Source of the DNA: Rhizobium sullae
GTDB lineage: Bacteria > Pseudomonadota > Alphaproteobacteria > Rhizobiales > Rhizobiaceae
Assembly: GCF_025200715.1 (NCBI RefSeq)
Contig: NZ_CP104144.1
Span: 682,001-746,000 of the forward strand
DNA length: 64,000 nt
Direction: 5' to 3'
Of the stretch, positions 18,829-26,921 are shown one piece after another. Below the pieces are notes generated by a model. The model worked only from the letters and a program-made list of their open reading frames with translations. It had not been told where the DNA came from and ran no database searches. Every line of letters starts with the position of its first letter. Positions within the stretch are counted from its first letter, which is position 1. The translations under genes were made by a program, and so were the position numbers.

Positions 18829-19719
18829 ATGTCCTCGGATTCCAATCTTTTCAGCAATCGCTGGCTGCCGGTGCTCCTGGTGGCGCCTTTCATGCTGCTG
18901 ATCGCCGTATTCTTCTACGCACCGGTCTTCCAGGCCTTCTACTGGTCCTTTTTCTTGGAACAGCCTTTTGGCGGCGGCTCGATATTCGTTGGCTGGGAGA
19001 ATTTTGCCCGGGTGCTTTCCGATTCGGAATTCTGGGAGGCAGCTTGGCGCACCATCATTTTCATGGTGACCGCCTCGTCATTGGCCGTCGCGGTTCCATT
19101 GATCCTGGCGGTTGCCGCCGACCGGAAAATCCACATGTCACTTCCGGCCCGCAACGTGCTGGTTTGGCCGAAGGGCGTTGCCGGAGCTTCGATCGGCGTG
19201 GTTTTCGCCTTCATATTCAATCCGTTCGTCGGCGTGCTCGCGCCGCTCAACAATTCCTTTCCCGGCATCTGGGCGCCGGGCATCGATGGTACGGATGCCT
19301 TCATTACGCTTGTCGCCGCGCATGTTTGGGGCGGCATCCCGTTCAATTTCGTCATCATCCTGGCGGGATTGCAATCGATCCCGCGCACCATGCACCAGGC
19401 CGCAGCGATGGACGGGGCAGGGCCCTGGCGGCGCATCTTCGATGTGCAACTGCCTCTCATCATGCCGCAGCTTTTCCTGACGCTGGTTCTGGAATTCACC
19501 GAAAGCGTGACTTCGGCCTTCGCACTCATCGATACAATCACCGATGGCGGTCCGGGCGGAGCGACGACACTGCTCGTCTACAAGATCTATGTCGACGGCT
19601 TCAGCGGATACGATCTTTCCGGCGCCTCGACACAGACTGCGATCCTGATGGTCTTCGTCATTATCCTCACTGCCGCCCAGTTCCTATTCCTCGGCCGGCG
19701 CATCAACTATGAGCGGTGA
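18829..19719 (+). CDS. Ugp-type ABC transporter permease (UgpA-like)
   Basis: A 296-residue permease with six hydrophobic helices and the periplasmic signature FVGWENFARVLSD. The EAA loop is TMHQAAAMDGAGPWRRIFDV, and DTITDGGPGGATTLLVYKIY is a segment highly typical of UgpA. It forms the inner-membrane channel with the next gene product. The ATG at 18829 is chosen over a TTG at 18814; both have poor ribosome-binding sites, so coupling to the upstream cistron is likely. Confidence 0.92.
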   Translation: MSSDSNLFSNRWLPVLLVAPFMLLIAVFFYAPVFQAFYWSFFLEQPFGGGSIFVGWENFARVLSDSEFWEAAWRTIIFMVTASSLAVAVPLILAVAADRKIHMSLPARNVLVWPKGVAGASIGVVFAFIFNPFVGVLAPLNNSFPGIWAPGIDGTDAFITLVAAHVWGGIPFNFVIILAGLQSIPRTMHQAAAMDGAGPWRRIFDVQLPLIMPQLFLTLVLEFTESVTSAFALIDTITDGGPGGATTLLVYKIYVDGFSGYDLSGASTQTAILMVFVIILTAAQFLFLGRRINYER

Positions 19720-19722
19720 ACC

Positions 19723-20640
19723 ATGGTCGAAAACGCGCGTTCCCTCAATTTCGCTACGGGCCTTATCCTGTTGATCGGCATGGCCTATATCTTGGGGCCG
19801 CTCTATCTGACGCTTACCACAGCCTCGCATTCTTACGAATTCATGCTGCGTAACGGACTTGCCTGGTATCCGGGCGACCAGCTTGTGGCCAATATGGCGC
19901 GCGTCTTCACTGAGACCCGAATCCCTGTCCAGATGCTCAACAGCTTTCTGGTGGCGCTCGGCAATGCTGCGGCGACCTGCATCCTGTCGGTTCTCTCTGC
20001 CTACGCGCTCGTTTATTTCCGCGTCCGATGGGCGGGTGTTGCCTTCGCGCTGATCCTTGCCACGATCATGCTGCCGCTGGAAATCCGTGTCATCACCACC
20101 TATCAGGTGGCATCGAACGTCTTTTCTCCGCTCAACGCACTGCTTGATGTCACCGGTCTCAACGATCTGATCGCACAAATCGCCGGAGTTCCTCTTCATC
20201 TCGAATGGAGCGTGCTCAACACACATTTTGGTTTGATTGCGCCACTCGTTGCGCATGGCACAGGAACCTTCCTCTTCCGGCAGTTCTTCCGCACGCTGCC
20301 TGCGGATCTGTTCAAGGCTGCACGCATGGACGGTGCAGGCCCGATCCGTTTTCTTTTCGATATCATCCTGCCTCTCTCACGCACCAGCTTTGCCGCACTT
20401 TTCGTGCTGACCTTCCTCAGCGGCTGGACGCAATATCTGTGGCCGCTCGTCGGTGCATCGACACCTGATATGCAGACTGCAGTCGTGGGGCTCGCCCGGC
20501 TTGTCCCGGACGCCGAAGGCACCGTGCCCGACTTTCCGATGGTCATGGCCGGTGCCGTGATCGTTTCCATCATTCCCCTGGTGATGATCGCGCTGTTGCA
20601 ACGCTATCTCGTTCAGGGCCTCGTCCTTTCGGAGAAATAG
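19723..20640 (+). CDS. Ugp-type ABC transporter permease (UgpE-like)
   Basis: A 305-residue permease with six hydrophobic segments. It carries PLEIRVITTYQVASNV and NTHFGLIAPLVAHGTGTFLFRQFF, both strongly reminiscent of UgpE. The EAA loop is DLFKAARMDGAGPIRFLFDI, and the protein ends in LLQRYLVQGLVLSEK. It starts 4 nt after the UgpA-like stop and ends 2 nt before the ATPase gene. Confidence 0.92.
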   Translation: MVENARSLNFATGLILLIGMAYILGPLYLTLTTASHSYEFMLRNGLAWYPGDQLVANMARVFTETRIPVQMLNSFLVALGNAAATCILSVLSAYALVYFRVRWAGVAFALILATIMLPLEIRVITTYQVASNVFSPLNALLDVTGLNDLIAQIAGVPLHLEWSVLNTHFGLIAPLVAHGTGTFLFRQFFRTLPADLFKAARMDGAGPIRFLFDIILPLSRTSFAALFVLTFLSGWTQYLWPLVGASTPDMQTAVVGLARLVPDAEGTVPDFPMVMAGAVIVSIIPLVMIALLQRYLVQGLVLSEK

Positions 20641-20642
20641 CG

Positions 20643-21746
20643 ATGAACGCCATCGATACGGCCATCCGCGCCGCAGCTGCCGATATCAATCTCGCAGGCG
20701 TCACCAAAGCTTATGACCCGCAGACCATCGTTATTCCGCCGATAGATGTGGAACTCAAGGCAGGTGAATTCACCGTCGTGCTCGGCCCTTCGGGCTGCGG
20801 CAAATCCACGCTTCTGCAGATGATCGCCGGGCTTGAACGGGTAAGCGCCGGGAAGATCGTCATCGGCGGCCGGGAAGTTCAGGACCTCGAGCCGAAGCAG
20901 CGCGGCTGCGCCATGGTTTTTCAGAACTACGCGCTCTATCCGCATATGACGGTGTTCGAGAACATGGCCTATAGCCTGAAAGTCGCAGGCCTGGCGAAGG
21001 TGGAGCGTGCCGAGCGGGTGGCGGGGGTCGCGAAGATGCTCGGCCTTTCCGACTGTCTCAGTCGGAAGCCGGGGCAACTATCCGGTGGCCAGCGCCAGCG
21101 CGTCGCAATCGGCCGTGCCATCGTACGCGAGCCCGGCGTACTGCTCTTCGATGAACCGCTTTCAAACCTCGATGCGCAACTCAGACACGATATGCGCGTC
21201 GAACTTGCCGAGCTGCATCGGCGTATTGGGGCTACCACCGTTTTCGTCACGCACGACCAGATGGAAGCGATGACGCTCGCCGACCGCATCCTGATCCTCA
21301 ACAGGGGCCGCATCGAACAATTCGATACGCCGAAGGCTATCTACCATCATCCGGCCTCGGTCTTTGTCGCGAGATTCATCGGCGCTCCGCCAATGAACAT
21401 CCTGCCGGTCACCGCCGACGGTTCCGCATTGTGCCTAGCCGACGGGCAAGTCGTGGCCGAAACCCCTTTGACCGGCAGTTTTCAGCTTGGCATTCGTCCT
21501 GAAGACATCGTCACCAACGGCAACGGCGCCGGACGGATACTCAAGGCAATGCTGCGTTTTCGCGAAGACCTCGGCTCCCATTCTGTACTGGCGGCCGATC
21601 TGGCCGGATCGGTGATCCGCGTTGCGACGCCCTTCGGCGTCGACACTGCCGACCAGCCTGAGCTCTCCCTGAATTTCCCTCCTTCCCGGCTGCATCTCTT
21701 TGATGCGGAGACAGGCCGGGTCATGGCCGATGCCCTCGGCGCTTAA
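20643..21746 (+). CDS. Ugp-type ABC transporter ATP-binding protein (UgpC-like)
   Basis: A 367-residue ATPase with Walker A GPSGCGKST, Q-loop VFQNYALYPH, signature LSGGQRQRVAIGRAIV, Walker B VLLFDEPLSNLDAQ, the switch VTHDQMEAM and a C-terminal TOBE region (LGIRPEDIV). The N-terminus is about 15 residues longer than usual. It powers import by the two preceding permeases. Its stop codon overlaps the start of the phosphodiesterase gene (TAATG). Confidence 0.94.
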   Translation: MNAIDTAIRAAAADINLAGVTKAYDPQTIVIPPIDVELKAGEFTVVLGPSGCGKSTLLQMIAGLERVSAGKIVIGGREVQDLEPKQRGCAMVFQNYALYPHMTVFENMAYSLKVAGLAKVERAERVAGVAKMLGLSDCLSRKPGQLSGGQRQRVAIGRAIVREPGVLLFDEPLSNLDAQLRHDMRVELAELHRRIGATTVFVTHDQMEAMTLADRILILNRGRIEQFDTPKAIYHHPASVFVARFIGAPPMNILPVTADGSALCLADGQVVAETPLTGSFQLGIRPEDIVTNGNGAGRILKAMLRFREDLGSHSVLAADLAGSVIRVATPFGVDTADQPELSLNFPPSRLHLFDAETGRVMADALGA

Positions 21747-22588
21747 TGAAAGAATACCTCATGACTTACAAAGATTTTATCGCCGATCCAGCGCGTTCCT
21801 GCGCCGTCGTTGCCCATCGCGGTGCTTGGCATGGTGCGCCGGAAAACAGCCTGGCCGCCATTGAAAAGGCCATCGCGCTCGGCTGCGACATAGTGGAACT
21901 CGATGTCCGCAAAAGCGCCGACGGGGAGCTTTTCCTGATGCATGACGATACCCTCGAGCGCATGGCCGGCATCGACCGGGTGGCCGAGAGCCTCGCGATG
22001 GCTGAACTTCAGTCGATTGCTTTGCGTGATGGAGACGGCGGCGAAACCCGTGCGCCCACCGATCAGCGCATTCCCACGCTGAGGCAGGCTCTGGAGGTCA
22101 TCCGCGGCCGCATCTTCGCCGACCTCGACCTTAAGGATAGGGGCCTCTTCGCTGAGGTTGCGGCCTGCGCGCGCGCAGTGGCCGCCAGTAACGATATCGA
22201 TCTGAAGACCAAGGTCCATACCAGCGCCGATGTCGCATGGGTGCGTGCCCAGAATATTGACGGTGTGCCGTTCATGGGCATGGCGCAGTTTACCGCGGAA
22301 GGAACGAAAGATACACTTGCTGTGCTTGCCGAACTTTCGCCCTTCATGTGCGAGATCCGCTTCGACAGTCTGGAGACGATCGCACGCAATCGCGAAGCCT
22401 TTGCCAAAGCAGGCATGGCGCTTTGGGTCAACACGCTCGACCAGCCAGGCAGCGGCGAGTGGACCGATCGCGCTGCGCTTGCCGATCCGGATTCTATCTG
22501 GGGCCGGTTGATCGATGCCGGCATCAGCGTTATCCAGACCGACCAGCCCGCCGCCCTGAAATCTTACCTGAAAGTTCGCAGCGCATGA
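21746..22588 (+). CDS. Glycerophosphodiester phosphodiesterase (UgpQ-like)
   Basis: A 280-residue GDPD-family enzyme that hydrolyses glycerophosphodiesters to glycerol 3-phosphate and an alcohol. The catalytic signature is intact: AHRGAWHGAPENS (His24, Arg25, Glu33), DIVELDVRKSADG (Glu51, Asp53) and LMHDDTLERM (His66). There is no signal peptide, so it acts on substrate already imported by the upstream Ugp-type system, as UgpQ does in E. coli. The start at 21746 overlaps the ATPase stop; a second ATG at 21761 is possible. It overlaps the next gene by 4 nt. Confidence 0.92.
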   Translation: MKEYLMTYKDFIADPARSCAVVAHRGAWHGAPENSLAAIEKAIALGCDIVELDVRKSADGELFLMHDDTLERMAGIDRVAESLAMAELQSIALRDGDGGETRAPTDQRIPTLRQALEVIRGRIFADLDLKDRGLFAEVAACARAVAASNDIDLKTKVHTSADVAWVRAQNIDGVPFMGMAQFTAEGTKDTLAVLAELSPFMCEIRFDSLETIARNREAFAKAGMALWVNTLDQPGSGEWTDRAALADPDSIWGRLIDAGISVIQTDQPAALKSYLKVRSA

Positions 22589-23415
22589 CCATGATCTCCG
22601 ATGCTCTGATCTGCGTCCTGATGGAGGATATGCGCCGGGCAGGCGAGGCGGAGATCCTGCCCCGGTTTCTCGGCGTGACTGCAGATGGCATCCGCACGAA
22701 AACTACGCCGGACGATCTGGTAACCGATGCCGATATCGGTGCGGAACGCCGATTGTCCGAGGCGTTTTCGGCGCACTTTCCGGATGCACTGCTGGTCGGC
22801 GAAGAGGCGGTTTCGGCCAATCCGGCGTTGCTTGCGCGCCTGGCGGATACCGATCTCGTCGTGATCATCGACCCTGTCGACGGGACCTGGAATTTCGCCC
22901 ATGGCGTCCCGCTGTTCGGTATGATCGTCGCCATCGTTTCCGGCGGTGAAACGGTGGCCGGGCTGATCCACTACCCGCTGACCGGCGATTTTCTTGTCGC
23001 CCGGCCTGGAAAGGGGGCTTGGCATATCGCTCGCGACGGCGCGCCGACCCGTCTGGCTGTCGCCGCATCAGGACCTATCAGCGAGATGCATGGATTCGTG
23101 CCGCTGCACATGTTTATGCCTGAGGAGCAGGCGGCTTTCGCTTCGCGCCAGCTGCGCTTTTGCCGCACGACCACATGGCGCTGCTCGGCTTATGAATACC
23201 GGATGATCTCCACCGGCGCGATGAGCTTTTCCTTGAATGCGGACCTGAAGCCCTGGGACCATGCGGCCGGCGTGCTGATCCACCGCGAAGCGGGCGGTTA
23301 TGCAGCTTTGCTAGGCAGTGCCCCTTATCGGCCGGCAATGACGCAGGGGAGGCTGTTGCTGGCGCCGGACCTGCGTAGCTGGGAGGCAATTCGAGAGGCG
23401 CTGACGAAGGAATGA
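22585..23415 (+). CDS. Inositol monophosphatase family protein
   Basis: A 276-residue Mg-dependent phosphatase of the IMPase/FBPase/CysQ superfamily. The three metal-binding blocks are present: VGEEAV (Glu73, Glu74), IDPVDGTWNFAHG (Asp96, Asp99, Gly100, Thr101) and KPWDHAAGVLIHREAGG near residue 220. The family removes phosphate from inositol 1-phosphate, sugar phosphates or related compounds. The start is the ATG in the ATGA overlap with the GDPD gene; the longer open frame upstream is a shadow. As the last gene of an operon with a GDPD and a UgpB-type importer, it could release inositol or a sugar from an imported phosphodiester. Confidence 0.9.
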   Translation: MTMISDALICVLMEDMRRAGEAEILPRFLGVTADGIRTKTTPDDLVTDADIGAERRLSEAFSAHFPDALLVGEEAVSANPALLARLADTDLVVIIDPVDGTWNFAHGVPLFGMIVAIVSGGETVAGLIHYPLTGDFLVARPGKGAWHIARDGAPTRLAVAASGPISEMHGFVPLHMFMPEEQAAFASRQLRFCRTTTWRCSAYEYRMISTGAMSFSLNADLKPWDHAAGVLIHREAGGYAALLGSAPYRPAMTQGRLLLAPDLRSWEAIREALTKE

Positions 23416-23417
23416 AC

Positions 23418-23455
23418 CTTCCGCCATGGCGAGGAGCTTCCGCCATGGCGAGGAG
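23418..23455. repeat. Tandem 19-bp repeat
   Basis: CTTCCGCCATGGCGAGGAG occurs twice in perfect tandem (23418-23436, 23437-23455), starting 2 nt after the IMPase-family stop codon. Each copy contains the palindromic core CCGCCATGGCG. Function unknown. Confidence 0.9.
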
Positions 23456-23548
23456 GAGGAGGTATCCTCGGCTCCTGCATGAAAATGTCAAGGTGGTGCT
23501 CTAGCGAGCGCCGGCGCCTCCAAAGCTGATCCGGGTTGCACGCATGCT

Positions 23549-23668
23549 TCAACGGAAGAAGAGGTATTTGACGAGCACCGCGATCACGAGCGCGCCCACA
23601 ACGAACCCGAGTATGCCCGCGAGCCCCATGCCCCACATCATTCCGCTGTCCATCATGTGGTTCATCAT
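23549..23668 (-). CDS. Met-rich 39-residue membrane micropeptide
   Basis: A 39-residue frame with ATG at 23666-23668. A textbook ribosome-binding site, GGAGG, lies 8 nt upstream, and the stop is TGA. The N-terminal 14 residues, MMNHMMDSGMMWGM, contain seven Met and one His. They are followed by one hydrophobic helix (GLAGILGFVVGALVIAVLVKY) and a basic end, LFFR. A Met/His-rich extramembrane tail on a single helix resembles small copper-handling proteins, but that is only analogy. It is transcribed leftwards, convergent with the IMPase-family operon. I recognise no named family. Confidence 0.7.
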   Translation of the reverse strand: MMNHMMDSGMMWGMGLAGILGFVVGALVIAVLVKYLFFR

Positions 23669-23817
23669 GATCGCCACCTCCATTCATTCTGCAGCCTCGA
23701 GGCTACACCCACCTCGGTGGGGATCAGACCAAGGTCCGACGTCAAGTTGCGAAAGACCTGCTACGGTGCGGACTGGAAGTAAGGGCGGCTGCGGCCAAGC
23801 GCAGATGGGGAGGGCTC

Positions 23818-24126
23818 ATGTCCCACGGTGTCATCACCGAAATTCGCGAGGCGCGGAAAGTACTATTGACCCTTTCAATCAAGGATCGCGAGCTTCTTGT
23901 TCGCCGGATTGTGGACGAAATCCACGCGGTTCGAAATAACGACCTTTCCAACGGCCTGTTTGCCAATAGCGCTGGTTTCGACCACCTTATTGCGCACACT
24001 TACGACACGATCCCCAGTATCGCGCGGATGGACGACGAGAACTTCGGAATCGTCCTCGACCAGTTCGCTGACCTACTCAACACGGTTGCGAGCATCCTTC
24101 GCGGGCAGCCGACTGTGCTGCATTAA
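23818..24126 (+). CDS. Conserved hypothetical protein, 102 aa
   Basis: A soluble, mildly acidic protein of 102 residues without signal peptide or membrane segment. It is mostly helical in appearance, with IREARKVLLTLSIKDREL and FGIVLDQFADLLNTVASIL. The ribosome-binding site is strong (GGGGAGGG, 4-6 nt before ATG). I do not recognise a family. It stands alone between the micropeptide gene and a convergent MFS transporter. Confidence 0.65.
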   Translation: MSHGVITEIREARKVLLTLSIKDRELLVRRIVDEIHAVRNNDLSNGLFANSAGFDHLIAHTYDTIPSIARMDDENFGIVLDQFADLLNTVASILRGQPTVLH

Positions 24127-24179
24127 GGTGAAGTGAAGTATCAGCGCTGACCCCGGTACTTAAACCGTCACTTCGGGCA

Positions 24180-25724
24180 TCATTCTAAGATGGGAGTACG
24201 CCTTGCGAACGGCAGGCAAATGATCGCGCAGCCCGTGAGGGCAGCGACAGTCATCCATGCCTCGTTGATTGCCTGGACGGCCGCGGCTATTTGGACCAGC
24301 GGGTCGAGCATCATCATCGTGGCCGCATCGGCGCTGCCGGTGTCACCGGTGACGGCCGCCAACGGCACGCCGACAAAGGATGCCGCATCGGCATCGCCCG
24401 CCTGCAACCGATCCCAAAGCTTCTGTCCGAGCGGTCCGGAGCGCATATAGATGATCGTATCGATCAGCGCGATGCCGATTGCCCCGCCAAGGTTGCGCAT
24501 TAGGTTAAAGAGGCCACTTGCGTCGGGAATGCGCTCTGGCGCCAGACTGCCGAGGGCCAGCCGCGTGGGCGGCAGCAGGCAAAACATGATGGCAACGCCC
24601 CGGATGACCTGGGGCCAGAACATGGCATCGTAGTCGGAGCGCGGGTCCTGGAACGCGCTCATTGCAAGCCCGACCGCGAAGACTGCAAATCCGAGCGCCG
24701 AAAGGAGACGGGGGTCGGTCCGCTTTTCCAGCGCAACGGCGATTGGTGCGGTGATGAGCTGGGCGATCCCTGTCACCAACATGGTGGTACCAATCTCCAG
24801 CGCGTCATGTCCGCGGATGAAGGCAAGGAACACCGGCATCAGATAGACCGACCCGAACAGGCCCATGCCAAGAACGAAGCTGAGCAACGATCCCGTTAGA
24901 AAGTTTCGATCACCGAAATTGCGAAGATCGACGACCGGCCCATTCCGATGCAGCGACCGCCATATGAACACGCTTGCCGATCCCAGGCACAAAGCAAGCA
25001 GGAGCAAAACATAGGGCGATGTCCAACCGCCAGTCGGTGCTTCCTTCAAGCTCAGTTCCAGGCAGATGAGGGTAGTGGCCATCATCAGTAGCGAAAGCGC
25101 GTCAAGTCGCCTAAGTTCCGACACGTCGCCCGCTTCCTTCTGCAAGGATCGCCAGGCGAGGAGTGCAGAAACAATGCCGGGAATGATGTTGATCAGAAAC
25201 AACCAGTGCCAAGAATATGTCGCCGTCAGAAAACCTCCGACAATTGGTCCGACTGTAGGTGCAAAGACGGCAAGTGCGCCGGCGATCGTCGTCGCAAGGG
25301 CTTGCCGTTCAATCGCAAACAGCAAGAAGACGGCCGAAAACACCGACGGAATCAGCGTTCCACCGGAAAAGCCCTGAATGATCCGCCAGGTAACCAGCTC
25401 TCCAAAGCTGCCGCTGATGGCGCAGCCTGCAGACGCAATGACGAACAGACCGATGGAAGCGACAAATAACCATCGCATCGTCAAAAGTCGCGTCAGGAAG
25501 CCGGTCAATGGAATGGCCACAACCTCGGCAATGAGGTATGCGGTCTGTATCCAGCTCATCTGATCCGGATCGATACCAAGCGCGGCCTGAATGGTCGGAA
25601 GCGACGTGGCGACGACCTGGACGTCGAGGATCGCCATAAACATTCCGATGCACATGGCCATAAAGCCCAGCCAGACCACCGCCGGGTGCGCTTGGGGATG
25701 AGAAGGCTCTAACCGTTGCGGCAT
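24180..25724 (-). CDS. MFS drug:H+ antiporter, DHA2 family (EmrB/QacA type)
   Basis: A 514-residue inner-membrane exporter with about 14 hydrophobic helices. Visible motifs are MAILDVQVVATSLPTIQAAL in helix 1 (motif D1), YLIAEVVAIPLTGFLTRLL (motif A region) and GALAVFAPTVGPIVGGFL (antiporter motif C). Such proteins extrude drugs or toxic organics by proton antiport, often with an HlyD-type adaptor. No adaptor gene is adjacent, so it may work alone or with one elsewhere. The start has only a weak ribosome-binding site. Confidence 0.92.
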   Translation of the reverse strand: MPQRLEPSHPQAHPAVVWLGFMAMCIGMFMAILDVQVVATSLPTIQAALGIDPDQMSWIQTAYLIAEVVAIPLTGFLTRLLTMRWLFVASIGLFVIASAGCAISGSFGELVTWRIIQGFSGGTLIPSVFSAVFLLFAIERQALATTIAGALAVFAPTVGPIVGGFLTATYSWHWLFLINIIPGIVSALLAWRSLQKEAGDVSELRRLDALSLLMMATTLICLELSLKEAPTGGWTSPYVLLLLALCLGSASVFIWRSLHRNGPVVDLRNFGDRNFLTGSLLSFVLGMGLFGSVYLMPVFLAFIRGHDALEIGTTMLVTGIAQLITAPIAVALEKRTDPRLLSALGFAVFAVGLAMSAFQDPRSDYDAMFWPQVIRGVAIMFCLLPPTRLALGSLAPERIPDASGLFNLMRNLGGAIGIALIDTIIYMRSGPLGQKLWDRLQAGDADAASFVGVPLAAVTGDTGSADAATMMMLDPLVQIAAAVQAINEAWMTVAALTGCAIICLPFARRTPILE

Positions 25725-25829
25725 AGGGCAATTCTTTCAGGAAAGCATCTGCTTTGATGCGCACAGTCAAGAGGCGCGCATGGGCAATCGCGACGATCGA
25801 TGCGTAGACCGGCATTCGGGATAAGATAG

Positions 25830-26117
25830 CGGAAGGACTGTGATCTCACCAATCAAAAGAGCGCAGTTCTGGTAGCGCGGGGAGCGCTTGCCGCGGGGAT
25901 GCCGATCGAGGGCGTAGCAAAGACACCCAGCAACAAGCTTGCCCACTATTATGGCGTCGAGCATCCTCCATTGCAGGGGCATGACGCCCTCGACGATGGC
26001 CTCTCCGTTGCGTACGCCCTGCAGTATCATCTCTTGAAGACTGGGACGTTGCAGTCAGAGGCTTTCGACCGTACTTACCGCAAAGAGAAAACTGCCCGAG
26101 CTGGTTGCTGGTGCTAA
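25830..26117 (+). pseudogene. Fragment resembling the C-terminal end of a 3'-5' exonuclease
   Basis: The open frame begins after a TAG at 25827-25829 and has its first ATG only at 25899. The translated piece contains SNKLAHYYGVEHP followed by GHDALDDGLSVAYAL. That resembles the Exo III motif (HDAxxD) and preceding helix of DnaQ-type exonucleases. No Exo I (DxE) or Exo II motif is found upstream, so at best this is a remnant. Confidence 0.3.
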
Positions 26118-26170
26118 ACTATTTCTACAGCAGCGATTGCGCGTGGGCCGAGACGGAGCAGGACCAATTG

Positions 26171-26410
26171 ATGGCCGAAGACGACCCAGAATTGACTGCC
26201 CTTTTCAAGGCGGTGGCCGAAAGCCCGAAGCGAGACAACAGCACCTATCATAAGGCACTTGCCGAGGCTCGCCAAGCTTTCGAAGCCGCCGAGCGGGCAT
26301 TAGGCGAGGCGGTTCGGGTGCAGACGAAGACCAAAATGAAGCGCAACGGCGATTACGTCGTAAAATGGACTTTCAAGCGGAATGCCGGCGAAAAGGCTAA
26401 ATCGCGATGA
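26171..26410 (+). CDS. Small hypothetical protein, 79 aa
   Basis: 79 residues, with an acidic helical N-terminal half (MAEDDPELTALFKAVAESPK and AEARQAFEAAERALGEAV, possibly coiled-coil) and a basic C-terminus (KTKMKRNGDYVVKWTFKRN). The ATG at 26171 has AGGA 7 nt upstream; the frame is open for 66 nt further. No known family is recognised. It is a charged small soluble protein of the kind common in rhizobial accessory regions. Confidence 0.5.
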   Translation: MAEDDPELTALFKAVAESPKRDNSTYHKALAEARQAFEAAERALGEAVRVQTKTKMKRNGDYVVKWTFKRNAGEKAKSR

Positions 26411-26672
26411 TCCCGCTCTAGGGTGATGGAAATGGTCTTCCGCGATTCCTCCGGCGCTCGCTGGGCTAGCTTGTAAAAGATCGGCAAGTTTGATGCAGCA
26501 TCCGGCTTCGATGTTGCGCCGGTTGTGCGCGTGGCGGTCGGAACGGCTGCCACGGATGGCAAATTGACGAGGGCAACGTTCTTCGGCGCCGCTCCTCGAA
26601 CATCTGAACTGGCGGCTCCGCTCATTTCGTAACCGTGCATTTACCAGCTTCCTATCTGAGCGCAGCGTCATC

Positions 26673-26921
26673 TTGGAAGCATCGGTTGTTTTGCGTATAA
26701 CGATTTTGCTAACAGGGGTTGTGTTCGTGATCTACATCGCGGTTGGACTTCTTATTGCTCATGTTGTTCTGATCGCCATCGGGTTTGGTCTTCGCAATAG
26801 CGAGGAACAATGGGTGCTCGGCCTGATGTTCGGCGGGTATTGCTTCGCCATACTTGGCTCCGTCACCGCGATATGGGTTCACTATAAAAAGTCCACCCGG
26901 CGCGTGGAGCCGTCTTGCTAG
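26673..26921 (+). CDS. Small membrane protein, 82 aa
   Basis: 82 residues with two clear hydrophobic helices (ITILLTGVVFVIYIAVGLLI with the following AHVVLIAIG, and LGLMFGGYCFAILGSVTAIW) and a basic tail (HYKKSTRRVEP). The frame needs a TTG start at 26673 or an internal GTG, as no ATG precedes the helices. Its stop is immediately followed by the ATG of the thermonuclease-like gene, suggesting a two-gene unit. Function unknown. Confidence 0.45.
   Translation: MEASVVLRITILLTGVVFVIYIAVGLLIAHVVLIAIGFGLRNSEEQWVLGLMFGGYCFAILGSVTAIWVHYKKSTRRVEPSC

Noticed and set aside
22348..23415. 355-codon version of the inositol-monophosphatase-family gene
   Set aside because: The extra 79 residues are the out-of-frame reading of the GDPD gene; the ATG at 22585 matches the family start.
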